From: Acidimicrobiaceae bacterium
GTDB taxonomy: Bacteria > Actinomycetota > Acidimicrobiia > Acidimicrobiales > Palsa-688
Assembly: GCA_030838025.1 (NCBI GenBank)
Contig: JAUTXM010000013.1
Location: 1-21,552, forward strand
Reading direction: 5' to 3'
DNA length: 21,552 nucleotides
Positions 6,816 to 13,775 of the stretch are shown here, piece by piece; positions within the stretch are counted from its first letter, which is position 1, and every line of letters starts with the position of its first letter. Under the pieces are notes generated by a model. That model ran no database searches and was not told where the DNA came from. It saw only the letters and a list, made by a program, of their open reading frames with translations. Made by a program: the position numbers and the translations under genes.

Positions 6816-7781
6816 ATGGTGATCCGCGTCCCCCGCTTCGTGAGCCGGCGGGTGGCTGGGATCGTCGGGGTCGTCTTCTTGGCCGGAGCCTGTTCGGCCA
6901 CCTCGCCGAGCACTTCGCCGAGTACCTTGTCGGCCGGCCTCCCGAGCGCGGCCCCCGGCCGGACGCTGCGCATCGTGGCGGGCGAGAACTTCTGGGGCAG
7001 CATTGTGTCGCAGTTGGCGGGCCAGAAGGGCGACGTCACCAGCGTCCTGACCGACCCCGGTGCAGACCCGCACAACTTCGAGTCCTCCGCCACCAACGCC
7101 CGCGCCTTTGCGGACGCCGACTACGTCGTACTCAATGGGGCGGGATACGACGCGTGGGGAAACAAGTTGCTGGACGCCAATCCCAATCCCAAGCGCAAGG
7201 TGCTCACCATTGCCGACCTGTTGGGCAAGAAGGAGGGCGACAACCCTCACTTCTGGTATCAGCCGGACTATGTGGCGCAGGCCGTCGACCGCGTGACCGC
7301 GGACCTGAAGAACATGGACGCCGGCGACGCCGCCTACTTCGACGCCCAGCGGGCGGCGCTGAACGCCGCGTTCGCTCCCCAACGCGCTCGCCTTGACGCA
7401 ATCAAGAGCCACTTCTCGGGCACGCCGGTTGCGTCGACCGAGTCGATCTTCGTCTACCTGGGCGACTACCTGGGGCTGCGAGTCGTGTCCCCGACTGACT
7501 TCATGAACGCGATCGCCGAAGGCAATGATCCGCCTGCGCCGTCAGTGGCGCGCTTCCATGACCTGCTCACCAACAAGGAGGCCAAAGTCCTCGTCTACAA
7601 CCGGCAGACCTCGACGGAGGTGACCACGAACCTTCAGAACCTGGCCCGCGGTAATGGCATCGGAGTCGTTGGCGTCACCGAGACCGTGGTGCCGCCGGGC
7701 ACCTCCTTCCAGGCCTGGTTTGGCGCAGAACTGCTCGACCTGCAGAACGCCCTGAACGCAACGGTCACCGGCGGCGGCTGA
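6816..7781 (+). CDS. Metal ABC transporter substrate-binding lipoprotein (ZnuA/TroA family)
   Basis: A 321-aa exported lipoprotein: an Arg-rich n-region, a hydrophobic core (14-24) and lipobox LAGAC with Cys26 for lipidation, then a Ser/Thr/Pro linker. The rest is a cluster A-I metal-binding protein. Likely ligands are H86 (DPHNFE) and H145 (NPHFW), with E209 (ASTES) at the third position. The fourth is uncertain, perhaps E289 (TETVVPP). Zinc binders usually carry His at the third position and manganese binders such as PsaA carry Glu, so the metal cannot be assigned from sequence. It would capture the ion outside the membrane and deliver it to the permease encoded 64 bases downstream. There is no Shine-Dalgarno sequence, and the start coincides with a predicted transcription start. 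Confidence 0.92.
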   Translation: MVIRVPRFVSRRVAGIVGVVFLAGACSATSPSTSPSTLSAGLPSAAPGRTLRIVAGENFWGSIVSQLAGQKGDVTSVLTDPGADPHNFESSATNARAFADADYVVLNGAGYDAWGNKLLDANPNPKRKVLTIADLLGKKEGDNPHFWYQPDYVAQAVDRVTADLKNMDAGDAAYFDAQRAALNAAFAPQRARLDAIKSHFSGTPVASTESIFVYLGDYLGLRVVSPTDFMNAIAEGNDPPAPSVARFHDLLTNKEAKVLVYNRQTSTEVTTNLQNLARGNGIGVVGVTETVVPPGTSFQAWFGAELLDLQNALNATVTGGG

Positions 7782-7783
7782 CC

Positions 7784-7849
7784 ATGATGCCCGACACCAA
7801 GAGCAGCGAGGCGCCGAAGCAGGGGGCCGAACGCCGACCCAGCGAATGA
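7784..7849 (+). pseudogene. 21-codon ORF in the place of the missing transporter ATPase; possible deletion remnant
   Basis: The ORF begins ATGATGCCCGAC two bases after the substrate-binding gene and ends in a TGA that overlaps the permease start as ATGA. The product is hydrophilic (MMPDTKSSEA at the start, GAERRPSE at the end). In related loci the order is usually binding protein, ATPase, permease, often with overlapping stop and start codons. The ORF therefore has both boundaries expected of an ATPase gene but none of the body: no Walker A, signature or Walker B. I infer either an in-frame internal deletion or a leader that couples translation to the permease. It has no strong ribosome binding site. 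Confidence 0.35.
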
Positions 7850-8760
7850 TCCCGATCCTCGCGTCCGCGACCCCCCATCCAACCTGGAACGTCATCCACG
7901 ACGCCCACCAGCTCTTTCATTACCCCTTCATGCGCCACGCCTTCGCGGCCGGCACGATCGTCGCCGTCCTCGCCGGTGTCGTCGGCTATTTCGTGGTACT
8001 GCGCCAATCGTCGTTCGCCGCCCACGCCCTCTCCGAGATCGGCTTTGCCGGGGCGAGCGGGGGGGTGGCGTTCGGTTTCAGCGCCGTCTACGGCTTGCTG
8101 GGAATGAGCCTGATCGGCGCCGCCCTCATCGGCGCCCTGGGCAAGCGCCTCCGCGGCCGCGATGCCGTCATCGGCAGCGTGCTGGCCTTTTGCCTCGGGC
8201 TCGGCTCGTACTTCCTGACCCGCTACAAAGGAAACGCGTCGGGGGCCTTCAGTCTGCTGTTCGGCCAGATTCTCGGAATCAGCGTCCACGACGTGTGGAT
8301 CATCGCCATCTGCGGCGTCGTCACCGTCGGCCTGGTGGGCGCCCTCTTTCGGCCGCTGCTGTTCGCCTCCTTGGACGAGGACGTCGCCGAAGCACGCGGC
8401 GTGCCGGTGCGCGCCCTGTCGATCGCATTTCTGGTCATCGTCGCGGTCGCCGTCACCGCCGCCGTCCAGGTGGTCGGTGTCCTGTTGATCTTCAGCCTCC
8501 TCGTCATCCCCGGGGCCATCGCGGAACGTCTGTGCCGCACTGCGGGGCGGGGGATCGCGCTGTGCGTCATCACCTCGATCCTGTTTGTCTGGACCGGCCT
8601 CGCCATCACCTACTACACGAACCTCCCGGTCGGCTTCCTGATCACCAGCTTTGCCTTCGCCGCCTACCTGCTGGTGCGGCTGATGCCCAGCATTCGAGCC
8701 GCCCGGCCGACCGACGCGGGCCACCAGGCGAACCGAACCCCCCTACCCTCGAACACGTAA
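7846..8760 (+). CDS. Metal ABC transporter permease (ABC-3/ZnuB family), 304 aa
   Basis: A polytopic protein with about eight or nine hydrophobic segments. It matches the ABC-3 family: the N-terminal FMRHAFAAGTIVAVLAGVVG region, YFVVLRQSSFAAHALSEIGFAGA (48-70) and the later GVPVRALS...VGVLLIFSLLVIPGAIAERL stretch. It forms the membrane channel for the metal delivered by the lipoprotein encoded upstream. The ATG is overlapped (ATGA) by the stop of the 21-codon ORF and has no close Shine-Dalgarno sequence, so coupled translation is likely. The permease needs an ATPase partner that is absent here; one encoded elsewhere would have to supply it, or the transporter is dead. The reading frame itself shows no damage. 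Confidence 0.92.
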   Translation: MIPILASATPHPTWNVIHDAHQLFHYPFMRHAFAAGTIVAVLAGVVGYFVVLRQSSFAAHALSEIGFAGASGGVAFGFSAVYGLLGMSLIGAALIGALGKRLRGRDAVIGSVLAFCLGLGSYFLTRYKGNASGAFSLLFGQILGISVHDVWIIAICGVVTVGLVGALFRPLLFASLDEDVAEARGVPVRALSIAFLVIVAVAVTAAVQVVGVLLIFSLLVIPGAIAERLCRTAGRGIALCVITSILFVWTGLAITYYTNLPVGFLITSFAFAAYLLVRLMPSIRAARPTDAGHQANRTPLPSNT

Positions 8761-8816
8761 CGAGCCAATCCATTGAGCGCCAAACACGTCGACTCTGCGA
8801 TCCCGGAGGAACACCC

Positions 8817-8837
8817 ATGAGCAGACAACGTGGCTGA
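8817..8837 (+). other. Six-codon upstream ORF overlapping the Fur-family start
   Basis: CCCGGAGGA (8802-8810) with a good gap drives an ATG at 8817 that encodes MSRQRG and stops at 8835-8837. The GTG start of the regulator (8830) lies inside it in another frame. Ribosomes finishing the mini-ORF could restart at the GTG. Alternatively the Shine-Dalgarno serves the GTG directly, although at 19 bases that is far. This arrangement would keep regulator levels low. Confidence 0.4.
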
Positions 8838-9285
8838 CCGCACCGCTACCGTCGACGGCCTGCACCCCGAAGTCGCGGTGCGGCTGGCCAGGGTCGAGCA
8901 GCGCTACACCGCATCGCGGCGAGCCCTGGTCGAGACCCTCGCCGCGGCCGGCCGGCCCCTGAGCATCCCCGAGATCCTCGCCGCGACGCCCGCCATCCCC
9001 CAGAGTTCCGCCTACCGCAACGTCACGGCCCTCATCGATGCCAAGGCCCTCCGCCGGGTGGCCGGAAGCGACGACCACGGCCGCTTCGAGCTGGCCGAGG
9101 ACCTGGCCGGCCACCACCACCACCTCATCTGCGAATCGTGCGGCCAGGTCGTCGACGTCGCCGCCTCGCCCCGCCTGGAGCGGGCGCTCGCCGAGGCGGC
9201 CCGTGTCGCCGAGGAAGAGACGGGATTCACCGTCGACGACCACCGCATGGATCTCGTAGGAACCTGCCGCAACTGTCGCACCTGA
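8830..9285 (+). CDS. Fur-family metalloregulator, probably Zur
   Basis: A 151-aa dimeric metal-dependent repressor. The winged-helix DNA-binding half is residues about 20-85 (TASRRALVETL, LSIPEIL, QSSAYRNVTALIDAKALRRV). The metal-sensing half carries the His cluster GHHHHLICESCGQVVDV (94-110) and two CxxC pairs, C101/C104 and C146/C149, for the structural zinc. The length is normal. The sequence and the position after a metal ABC transporter favour a zinc sensor that represses the upstream genes when metal is plentiful, with the dyads at 6660-6798 as its likely sites. Fur, Mur or Nur specificity cannot be excluded by eye. The GTG start is overlapped by a six-codon upstream ORF with a strong Shine-Dalgarno sequence. 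Confidence 0.92.
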   Translation: MADRTATVDGLHPEVAVRLARVEQRYTASRRALVETLAAAGRPLSIPEILAATPAIPQSSAYRNVTALIDAKALRRVAGSDDHGRFELAEDLAGHHHHLICESCGQVVDVAASPRLERALAEAARVAEEETGFTVDDHRMDLVGTCRNCRT

Positions 9286-9431
9286 CCAACCGGTCTGGGA
9301 AAAGGGGGGTGTCGTCGCGCCCAGCGCCGATTCCACCGTCCAGCCTGGCTTCCGGCCCACGGGGGCGGACCGGGACTCGGGTCGAGCGGGGAAACGCCCC
9401 ACCCTCCTCGGCGTCGAAGGCGGCGAAACAA

Positions 9432-10127
9432 TCAGAAGGGGACGGGTGCCCCATCGCGGTAGAAGCCGCCGGTGGGCCCGTCGTCAGGGAGGTCCACCGC
9501 CCAGACGACACTGGCGGCGCCGTCGGCAACAGGCCGCCCGCCCGGGCCCCCCATGTCCGTCGCTACCCAGCCCGGGCAGACGCTGTTCACCAGGATCCCC
9601 TCGGGTCGTAGCTCGGCCGCCAGCATGCGGGTGAACGCGTTCAGGGCGGCCTTGGAGGCGCTGTAGGCCGGAGTGCCGCCCCCCATGGATGCCAGTGACC
9701 CGCTTTCACTGGAGACATTGACGATGCGACCGTGCTCGCTGGCGCGCAGGAGTGGAAGGAAGGCGTTGACCGCCCGCCAGGCACCGACCAGGTTGGTGTC
9801 GATCGCCTCGGCGACGATGGCCAGGTCGGCGCCCGCCGCCTGCTGCCAGGTGTCGTAGTGAATGGCGGCGTTGTTGACCAGGATGTCGAGGCGGCGGTGG
9901 CTGCTGGCGAGCTCTGCGGCCACGGCGTCGAGGGTCGACTGGTCGGTCACGTCGAGGCGGCGGACCACGATGTCGGCGCCGGCGTCGATGAGCGGCCGGG
10001 CGACCGCGTCGCCCCGGGCCACGTCCCGGGCGCCGAGCACGACCGTGTCGCCGCGGTCGGCGAGTTGGCGGACCACTTCGAAGCCGATGCCGCGGTTGGC
10101 CCCGGTGACGACGGCAATTAGATTCAC
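9432..10127 (-). CDS. Short-chain dehydrogenase/reductase (SDR), 231 aa
   Basis: Classical SDR landmarks are present: the nucleotide-binding loop TGANRGIG (8-15), LDV at 58-60 after the third strand, NNAA (85-88), the catalytic Ser region NVSSESGSL (137-145) and the active-site YSASK (155-159, Tyr155 and Lys159), then PGWVATDM (185-192). Arg in the glycine-rich loop (ANRG) and after the second strand (GARD) suggests NADP(H) use. It resembles the carbonyl-reductase-like group; the substrate is unknown. The open frame continues further upstream, but the GTG at 10127 has AAGGAG with a five-base gap and the homology begins there. It is divergent from the ferritin-VIT gene with only 35 bases between starts, so the two promoters must overlap or one lies inside the other gene. 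Confidence 0.93.
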   Translation of the reverse strand: MNLIAVVTGANRGIGFEVVRQLADRGDTVVLGARDVARGDAVARPLIDAGADIVVRRLDVTDQSTLDAVAAELASSHRRLDILVNNAAIHYDTWQQAAGADLAIVAEAIDTNLVGAWRAVNAFLPLLRASEHGRIVNVSSESGSLASMGGGTPAYSASKAALNAFTRMLAAELRPEGILVNSVCPGWVATDMGGPGGRPVADGAASVVWAVDLPDDGPTGGFYRDGAPVPF

Positions 10128-10162
10128 GTGCACTCCTTGGTATTTGGAACGAAACTCACGGC

Positions 10163-11290
10163 ATGGCCGCTGCTGATGTCCGCCGCTACCGGGCCAACCG
10201 CCAAGCCGAGTTCGACTCGGCCTATGTCTACCGAGCCATGGCGGCGGCCGAGCCGAGCGAGCAACTGTCCTCGGTCTACCGCCGCTTGGCCGAGGTGGAG
10301 GAACGCCACCTCGGGTTCTGGGAGGACCGGATCCGCGCCGAGGGGGTGGATCCAAGCCCGAGGACCCCGTCATGGCGGGCCCGCACCATGGGATTTCTGG
10401 CGCGCCGGTTCGGGCCCCAGCTGGTCTTGCGGACGGTGGCGACGCTCGAACAGATCGACCAGACCGGCTACGACGACCAACCCGAGACCGAAGGCACGCC
10501 GATGCGTGACCAAGAGCGGTCCCACGCCCGAGTGCTGCGCTATGTCGCGGGCGGGTCGCCTCGCGGCGTGGCGGGCGAGACGCTCGGCCGGATCGAGGGC
10601 CGGCACCCGGCTCTGGGCGGCAACGCCCTTCGAGCCGCGGTGCTCGGCGCCAACGACGGGCTGACGTCCAACCTGGCGTTGGTCATGGGCGTGGCGGGCG
10701 CCCAGCTCGCGTCCTCCGCCATCCTCATCACCGGACTCACCGGCTTGCTGGCCGGGGCCTTCTCGATGGCCATCGGGGAGTGGATCTCGGTGCAAAGCGC
10801 CCGGGAGCTGTATCAGCGCCAGGTCCGCACCGAGGCGGCCGAGATTCGCTCCGTGCCCGACGAGGAGGAAGAAGAGCTGGCCCTCATCTACGAAGCCAAG
10901 GGAATTCCCGAAGACGAGGCCCGGCAGGTGGCCAAGCGGCTCATCGGCGACGAGGGGGCGGCGTTGGACGCCATGGTGCGAGAGGAGCTGGGGCTCGACC
11001 CCGCCTCCCTCGGCGGCTCGCCCTACTCGGCGGGGGCCTCCTCGTTCGCACTGTTCGCGATCGGTGCGTTCATACCGCTGATCCCCTACCTCTTCGTGGG
11101 CGGAACCGCGGCGGTCGCGGCCGCCATCGTCTGCGCCGCCGCCGGTCTGTTCGTGATCGGCGCCCTGATCACGCTGCTGACCGGCCGCAGCGCCTTGTTC
11201 TCAGGCACCCGCCAGCTGGTGTTCGGCCTCTTGGCCGCCGGAGCGACCTACGGCCTGGGGCGACTCATCGGGACCGTCGTCGGCGGCTAA
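10163..11290 (+). CDS. Ferritin-like domain fused to a VIT1/CCC1-type iron transporter (MbfA-like)
   Basis: A 375-aa protein. Residues about 5-125 form a four-helix rubrerythrin/ferritin-like domain with a full di-iron ligand set: E16, E46xxH49, E96 and E118xxH121. From about 155 the VIT1/CCC1 domain follows: LRAAVLGANDGLTSNLALVMGVAGA (156-180) with Asp165, then LTGLLAGAFSMAIGEWISVQS (192-212), a charged helical loop (213-280) and three C-terminal membrane segments (about 293-370). Proteins of this layout (membrane-bound ferritin A of alphaproteobacteria) oxidise and export iron, protecting against iron and peroxide stress. Here it probably exports Fe(II) or Mn(II). The ATG has only a weak ribosome binding site. 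It could be under iron control, but no clear operator is visible. Confidence 0.93.
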   Translation: MAAADVRRYRANRQAEFDSAYVYRAMAAAEPSEQLSSVYRRLAEVEERHLGFWEDRIRAEGVDPSPRTPSWRARTMGFLARRFGPQLVLRTVATLEQIDQTGYDDQPETEGTPMRDQERSHARVLRYVAGGSPRGVAGETLGRIEGRHPALGGNALRAAVLGANDGLTSNLALVMGVAGAQLASSAILITGLTGLLAGAFSMAIGEWISVQSARELYQRQVRTEAAEIRSVPDEEEEELALIYEAKGIPEDEARQVAKRLIGDEGAALDAMVREELGLDPASLGGSPYSAGASSFALFAIGAFIPLIPYLFVGGTAAVAAAIVCAAAGLFVIGALITLLTGRSALFSGTRQLVFGLLAAGATYGLGRLIGTVVGG

Positions 11291-11324
11291 CCCGCGGCCA
11301 TCCCTTGGCGCCGCTCAGCCGACG
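11278..11324. terminator. Inverted repeats between the convergent ferritin-VIT and glgX genes
   Basis: CGTCGGC (11278-11284) pairs with GCCGACG (11318-11324), and GCGGC (11283-11287) with GCCGC (11310-11314) in an alternative fold. The element spans both stop codons in a 24-base convergent gap, a place where a bidirectional terminator is expected. The loop is long and the stem short, so support is weak. Confidence 0.25.
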
Positions 11325-13414
11325 CGTCGCAGAAGGGTGAGCGAACGGCCCTGGATCTGGGTTTGTTGGTTGGCGTCCACCTGGTCACCCTCGGCCATGG
11401 CGTCGGCGGTATCGAGGGTCCGGATCCAACGCTTGCCAAAACGCTCCTCCGGCAGGGTGAAATCGATCGGTTCGTGGTGGGCGTTGAACAGCACGAGGAA
11501 CGTGTCGTCGACGATCCGGTCCCCCCGGCTGTCCGGCCCCGGGATGGCTTCGCCGTTCAAGAAGACGGCCATCGACTTGGCGTAACCCTCCTGCCAGTCG
11601 TCCTCGCTCATTTCGCTGCCGTCCGGCCCGAACCACGCGACGTCGTCGACGCCCCCGCCGTGCAGCGCCCGGCCCTGGAAGTATTCGCGGCGCCGGAACA
11701 CCGGGTGATGCCGGCGGATTGCCAGCAGCCGCTGGGTGAAGGCGATCAGGCTTCCGTCCTGATGCTCCCAGTCGAACCAGGAGGTTTCGTTGTCCTGGCA
11801 GTAGGCGTTGTTGTTTCCGCCCTGGGTCCGGGCCATCTCGTCGCCGCCCAGGAGCATCGGTATGCCCTGCGACAGTAGGAGGGTGGCGAGAAAATTGCGC
11901 CGCTGCCGGGCCCGCAGCTCGAGCACCTCGGGATCATCGGTCGGACCCTCGACGCCGCAGTTCCAGGATCGGTTGTGGCTCTCGCCATCGGCGTTGTCTT
12001 CGCCGTTGGCCTCGTTGTGCTTCTCGTTGTACTCCGTAAGGTCGGCGAGGGTGAAGCCGTCATGGGCGGTGAGGAAGTTGATGCTGGCCGAGGGCCGCCG
12101 GCCCTCGCGCTCGTAGAGGTCGGAGCTGCCCGTGAAGCGGTACGCCAACTCCGCCAGGGTTTGGTTCTCGCCCCGCCAGAAGTCGCGGACGGTATCGCGG
12201 TACTTGCCGTTCCATTCCGACCACAGCGGCGGGAAGTTGCCGACCTGGTAGCCGCCTTCGCCGATGTCCCAGGGCTCGGCGATCAACTTGACCTGGCTGA
12301 TCACCGGATCCTGCTGGATGAGGTCGAAGAACGCCGACAGCCGGTCGACCTCGTGGAACTGGCGGGCCAAGGTGGCGGCGAGATCAAAACGGAACCCGTC
12401 GACATGCATGTCCAGGACCCAGTACCGCAGCGAGTCCATGATCAGCTGCAGGACATGGGGGTGACCCACGTTGAGGCTGTTACCGGTGCCGGTCGTGTCG
12501 TAATAGAAGCCGCGGTTGTCGGGTACGAGCCGGTAGTAGGCCGGATTGTCGATCCCCTTCATGGAGAGGATCGGACCCATGTGGTTGCCCTCGGCGGTGT
12601 GGTTGTAGACGACATCGAGGATCACCTCGATACCGTGCGCGTGCAGCGTCTTGACCATGTCCTTGAACTCGGCGACGTGCTGGCCGTTGCGCCGCCGGCT
12701 GCCGTAGTCGATGTGCGGTGCCAAGAACGCAATCGAGTTGTAGCCCCAGTAGTTGCGCAGTCCTTGTTCCATTAGATGTGAGTCGTGCACGAACTGGTGA
12801 ACCGGCAGGAGCTCCACCGCGGTGACGCCGAGCGAGAGGAGGTACTCGATCGATGCCGGATGGGCGAGTCCGGCGTAGGTCCCTCGAAACGCCTCGGGGA
12901 TGCGCGGGTTCGTCTGCGTGAAGCCCTTGACATGGACCTCGTACAGGACCGTTTCGTGCCACGGCGTTCGGGGGTGGCGGTCGTTTTCCCATTCGAAGTA
13001 GGGATTGATGACCACCGCCTTGGGAACATGGGGCGCGCTGTCGTCGTCGTTGTTCAGGTCGTCGGGGCTGCCGAAGTGGTACTCGAAGAGTGACTCATCC
13101 CAGTCCACGCCGCCGTCGAGGGCCTTGGCGTAGGGATCGATGAGCAGCTTGGAGGGCCGGCACCGCAGGCCGTTGTCGGGGTCGTAGGGGCCATGGACGC
13201 GATAGCCGTACCGCTGGCCCGGCAGGACGTCAGGAACGTAGCCATGCCAGCACAAAGCGGTGGACTCGGGCAGGTCGAGTCGAGTCTCGACGCCGGCCGC
13301 ATCGAACAGGCACAGCTCGACGCGTTCGGCGACTGAGGAGAACAATGAGAAGTTGGTCCCCACTCCACTGAATGACGCCCCGAGGGGGTAGGGCTGCCCG
13401 GGCCAGATTCGCAT
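11315..13414 (-). CDS. glgX: Glycogen debranching enzyme GlgX (isoamylase-type, GH13)
   Basis: A full-length 699-aa GlgX/TreX protein that hydrolyses alpha-1,6 branches of phosphorylase-limited glycogen in the cytosol. The N-terminal CBM48-like domain (about 1-150) opens with WPGQPYPLGASFSGVGTNFS. The TIM barrel shows DVVYNH (267-272), DGFRFDLA with nucleophile D344, LIAEPWD with acid E380, and TAHDGF with D452. A beta-domain closes the protein. AGGG lies about eight bases before the ATG at 13414. No other glycogen gene (glgP, treY, treZ) is adjacent in this window, although treY and treZ are often linked to treX in actinobacteria. It reads convergently towards the ferritin-VIT gene. Confidence 0.97.
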   Translation of the reverse strand: MRIWPGQPYPLGASFSGVGTNFSLFSSVAERVELCLFDAAGVETRLDLPESTALCWHGYVPDVLPGQRYGYRVHGPYDPDNGLRCRPSKLLIDPYAKALDGGVDWDESLFEYHFGSPDDLNNDDDSAPHVPKAVVINPYFEWENDRHPRTPWHETVLYEVHVKGFTQTNPRIPEAFRGTYAGLAHPASIEYLLSLGVTAVELLPVHQFVHDSHLMEQGLRNYWGYNSIAFLAPHIDYGSRRRNGQHVAEFKDMVKTLHAHGIEVILDVVYNHTAEGNHMGPILSMKGIDNPAYYRLVPDNRGFYYDTTGTGNSLNVGHPHVLQLIMDSLRYWVLDMHVDGFRFDLAATLARQFHEVDRLSAFFDLIQQDPVISQVKLIAEPWDIGEGGYQVGNFPPLWSEWNGKYRDTVRDFWRGENQTLAELAYRFTGSSDLYEREGRRPSASINFLTAHDGFTLADLTEYNEKHNEANGEDNADGESHNRSWNCGVEGPTDDPEVLELRARQRRNFLATLLLSQGIPMLLGGDEMARTQGGNNNAYCQDNETSWFDWEHQDGSLIAFTQRLLAIRRHHPVFRRREYFQGRALHGGGVDDVAWFGPDGSEMSEDDWQEGYAKSMAVFLNGEAIPGPDSRGDRIVDDTFLVLFNAHHEPIDFTLPEERFGKRWIRTLDTADAMAEGDQVDANQQTQIQGRSLTLLRRVG

Positions 13415-13460
13415 CCGGCGACCCTACCCACCGTGTCACGCCGATAACCCGAGCCGGGCG

Positions 13461-13775
13461 GTGCTGATCCCCGAGGAGATGGTGTGCGACCTCCGCCGGG
13501 TGTCTAATGTCGCCCTCGGTGTCGTGCCCCTCCTCGCGAGCCACCCGTTGCCCGCTCTCGTTGCGGCCGGCGTGGCGTTCACGCTCACTGCCGACGACGC
13601 GTTGTGGTTCGGATCGGGCACCCCAGACCACCACGAGCTGGCCGGAAGTGCCTTCGGGTTCCAACGACGCGCCGCTGGCCGAGTCGCCTGGACGGGCGGC
13701 CGGGCAACGGGCCTCGGGCGGGAAGTGGACGCCTGGCTGAGTGACGCACGAGGAGACGACGCCGATGGTGTATGA
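13461..13775 (+). pseudogene. C-terminal remnant of an adenosine deaminase-type amidohydrolase
   Basis: The frame from GTG 13461 to TGA 13775 reads VSNVALGVVPLLASHPLPAL, then AAGVAFTLTADDALWFG, and ends near REVDAWLSDA. This matches the last third of the adenosine deaminase family: the TSN...LGV motif, HPLP..L.AGV, and the (N/T)xDDP motif with the paired aspartates (D45 and D46 of the fragment). Everything before that, including the metal-binding HxH and the catalytic Glu region, is missing; upstream lies only the 46-base gap to glgX. The motif region is degenerate (VCDLRRVSN instead of VCPTSN), as is the stretch after residue 60. It overlaps the start of the aldo/keto reductase gene. I take it as a decaying gene fragment. 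Confidence 0.6.

Noticed and set aside
7765..8724. 319-codon minus-strand open frame opposite the permease gene
   Set aside because: It is antisense to a clear ABC-3 permease, and its product is a low-complexity Asp/Gln/Gly/Arg string. This is the usual shadow of a high-GC gene.
10128..10373. N-terminal extension of the SDR
   Set aside because: It is Arg/Pro/Gly-rich sequence antisense to the ferritin-like domain. The GTG at 10127 has AAGGAG at the correct distance.
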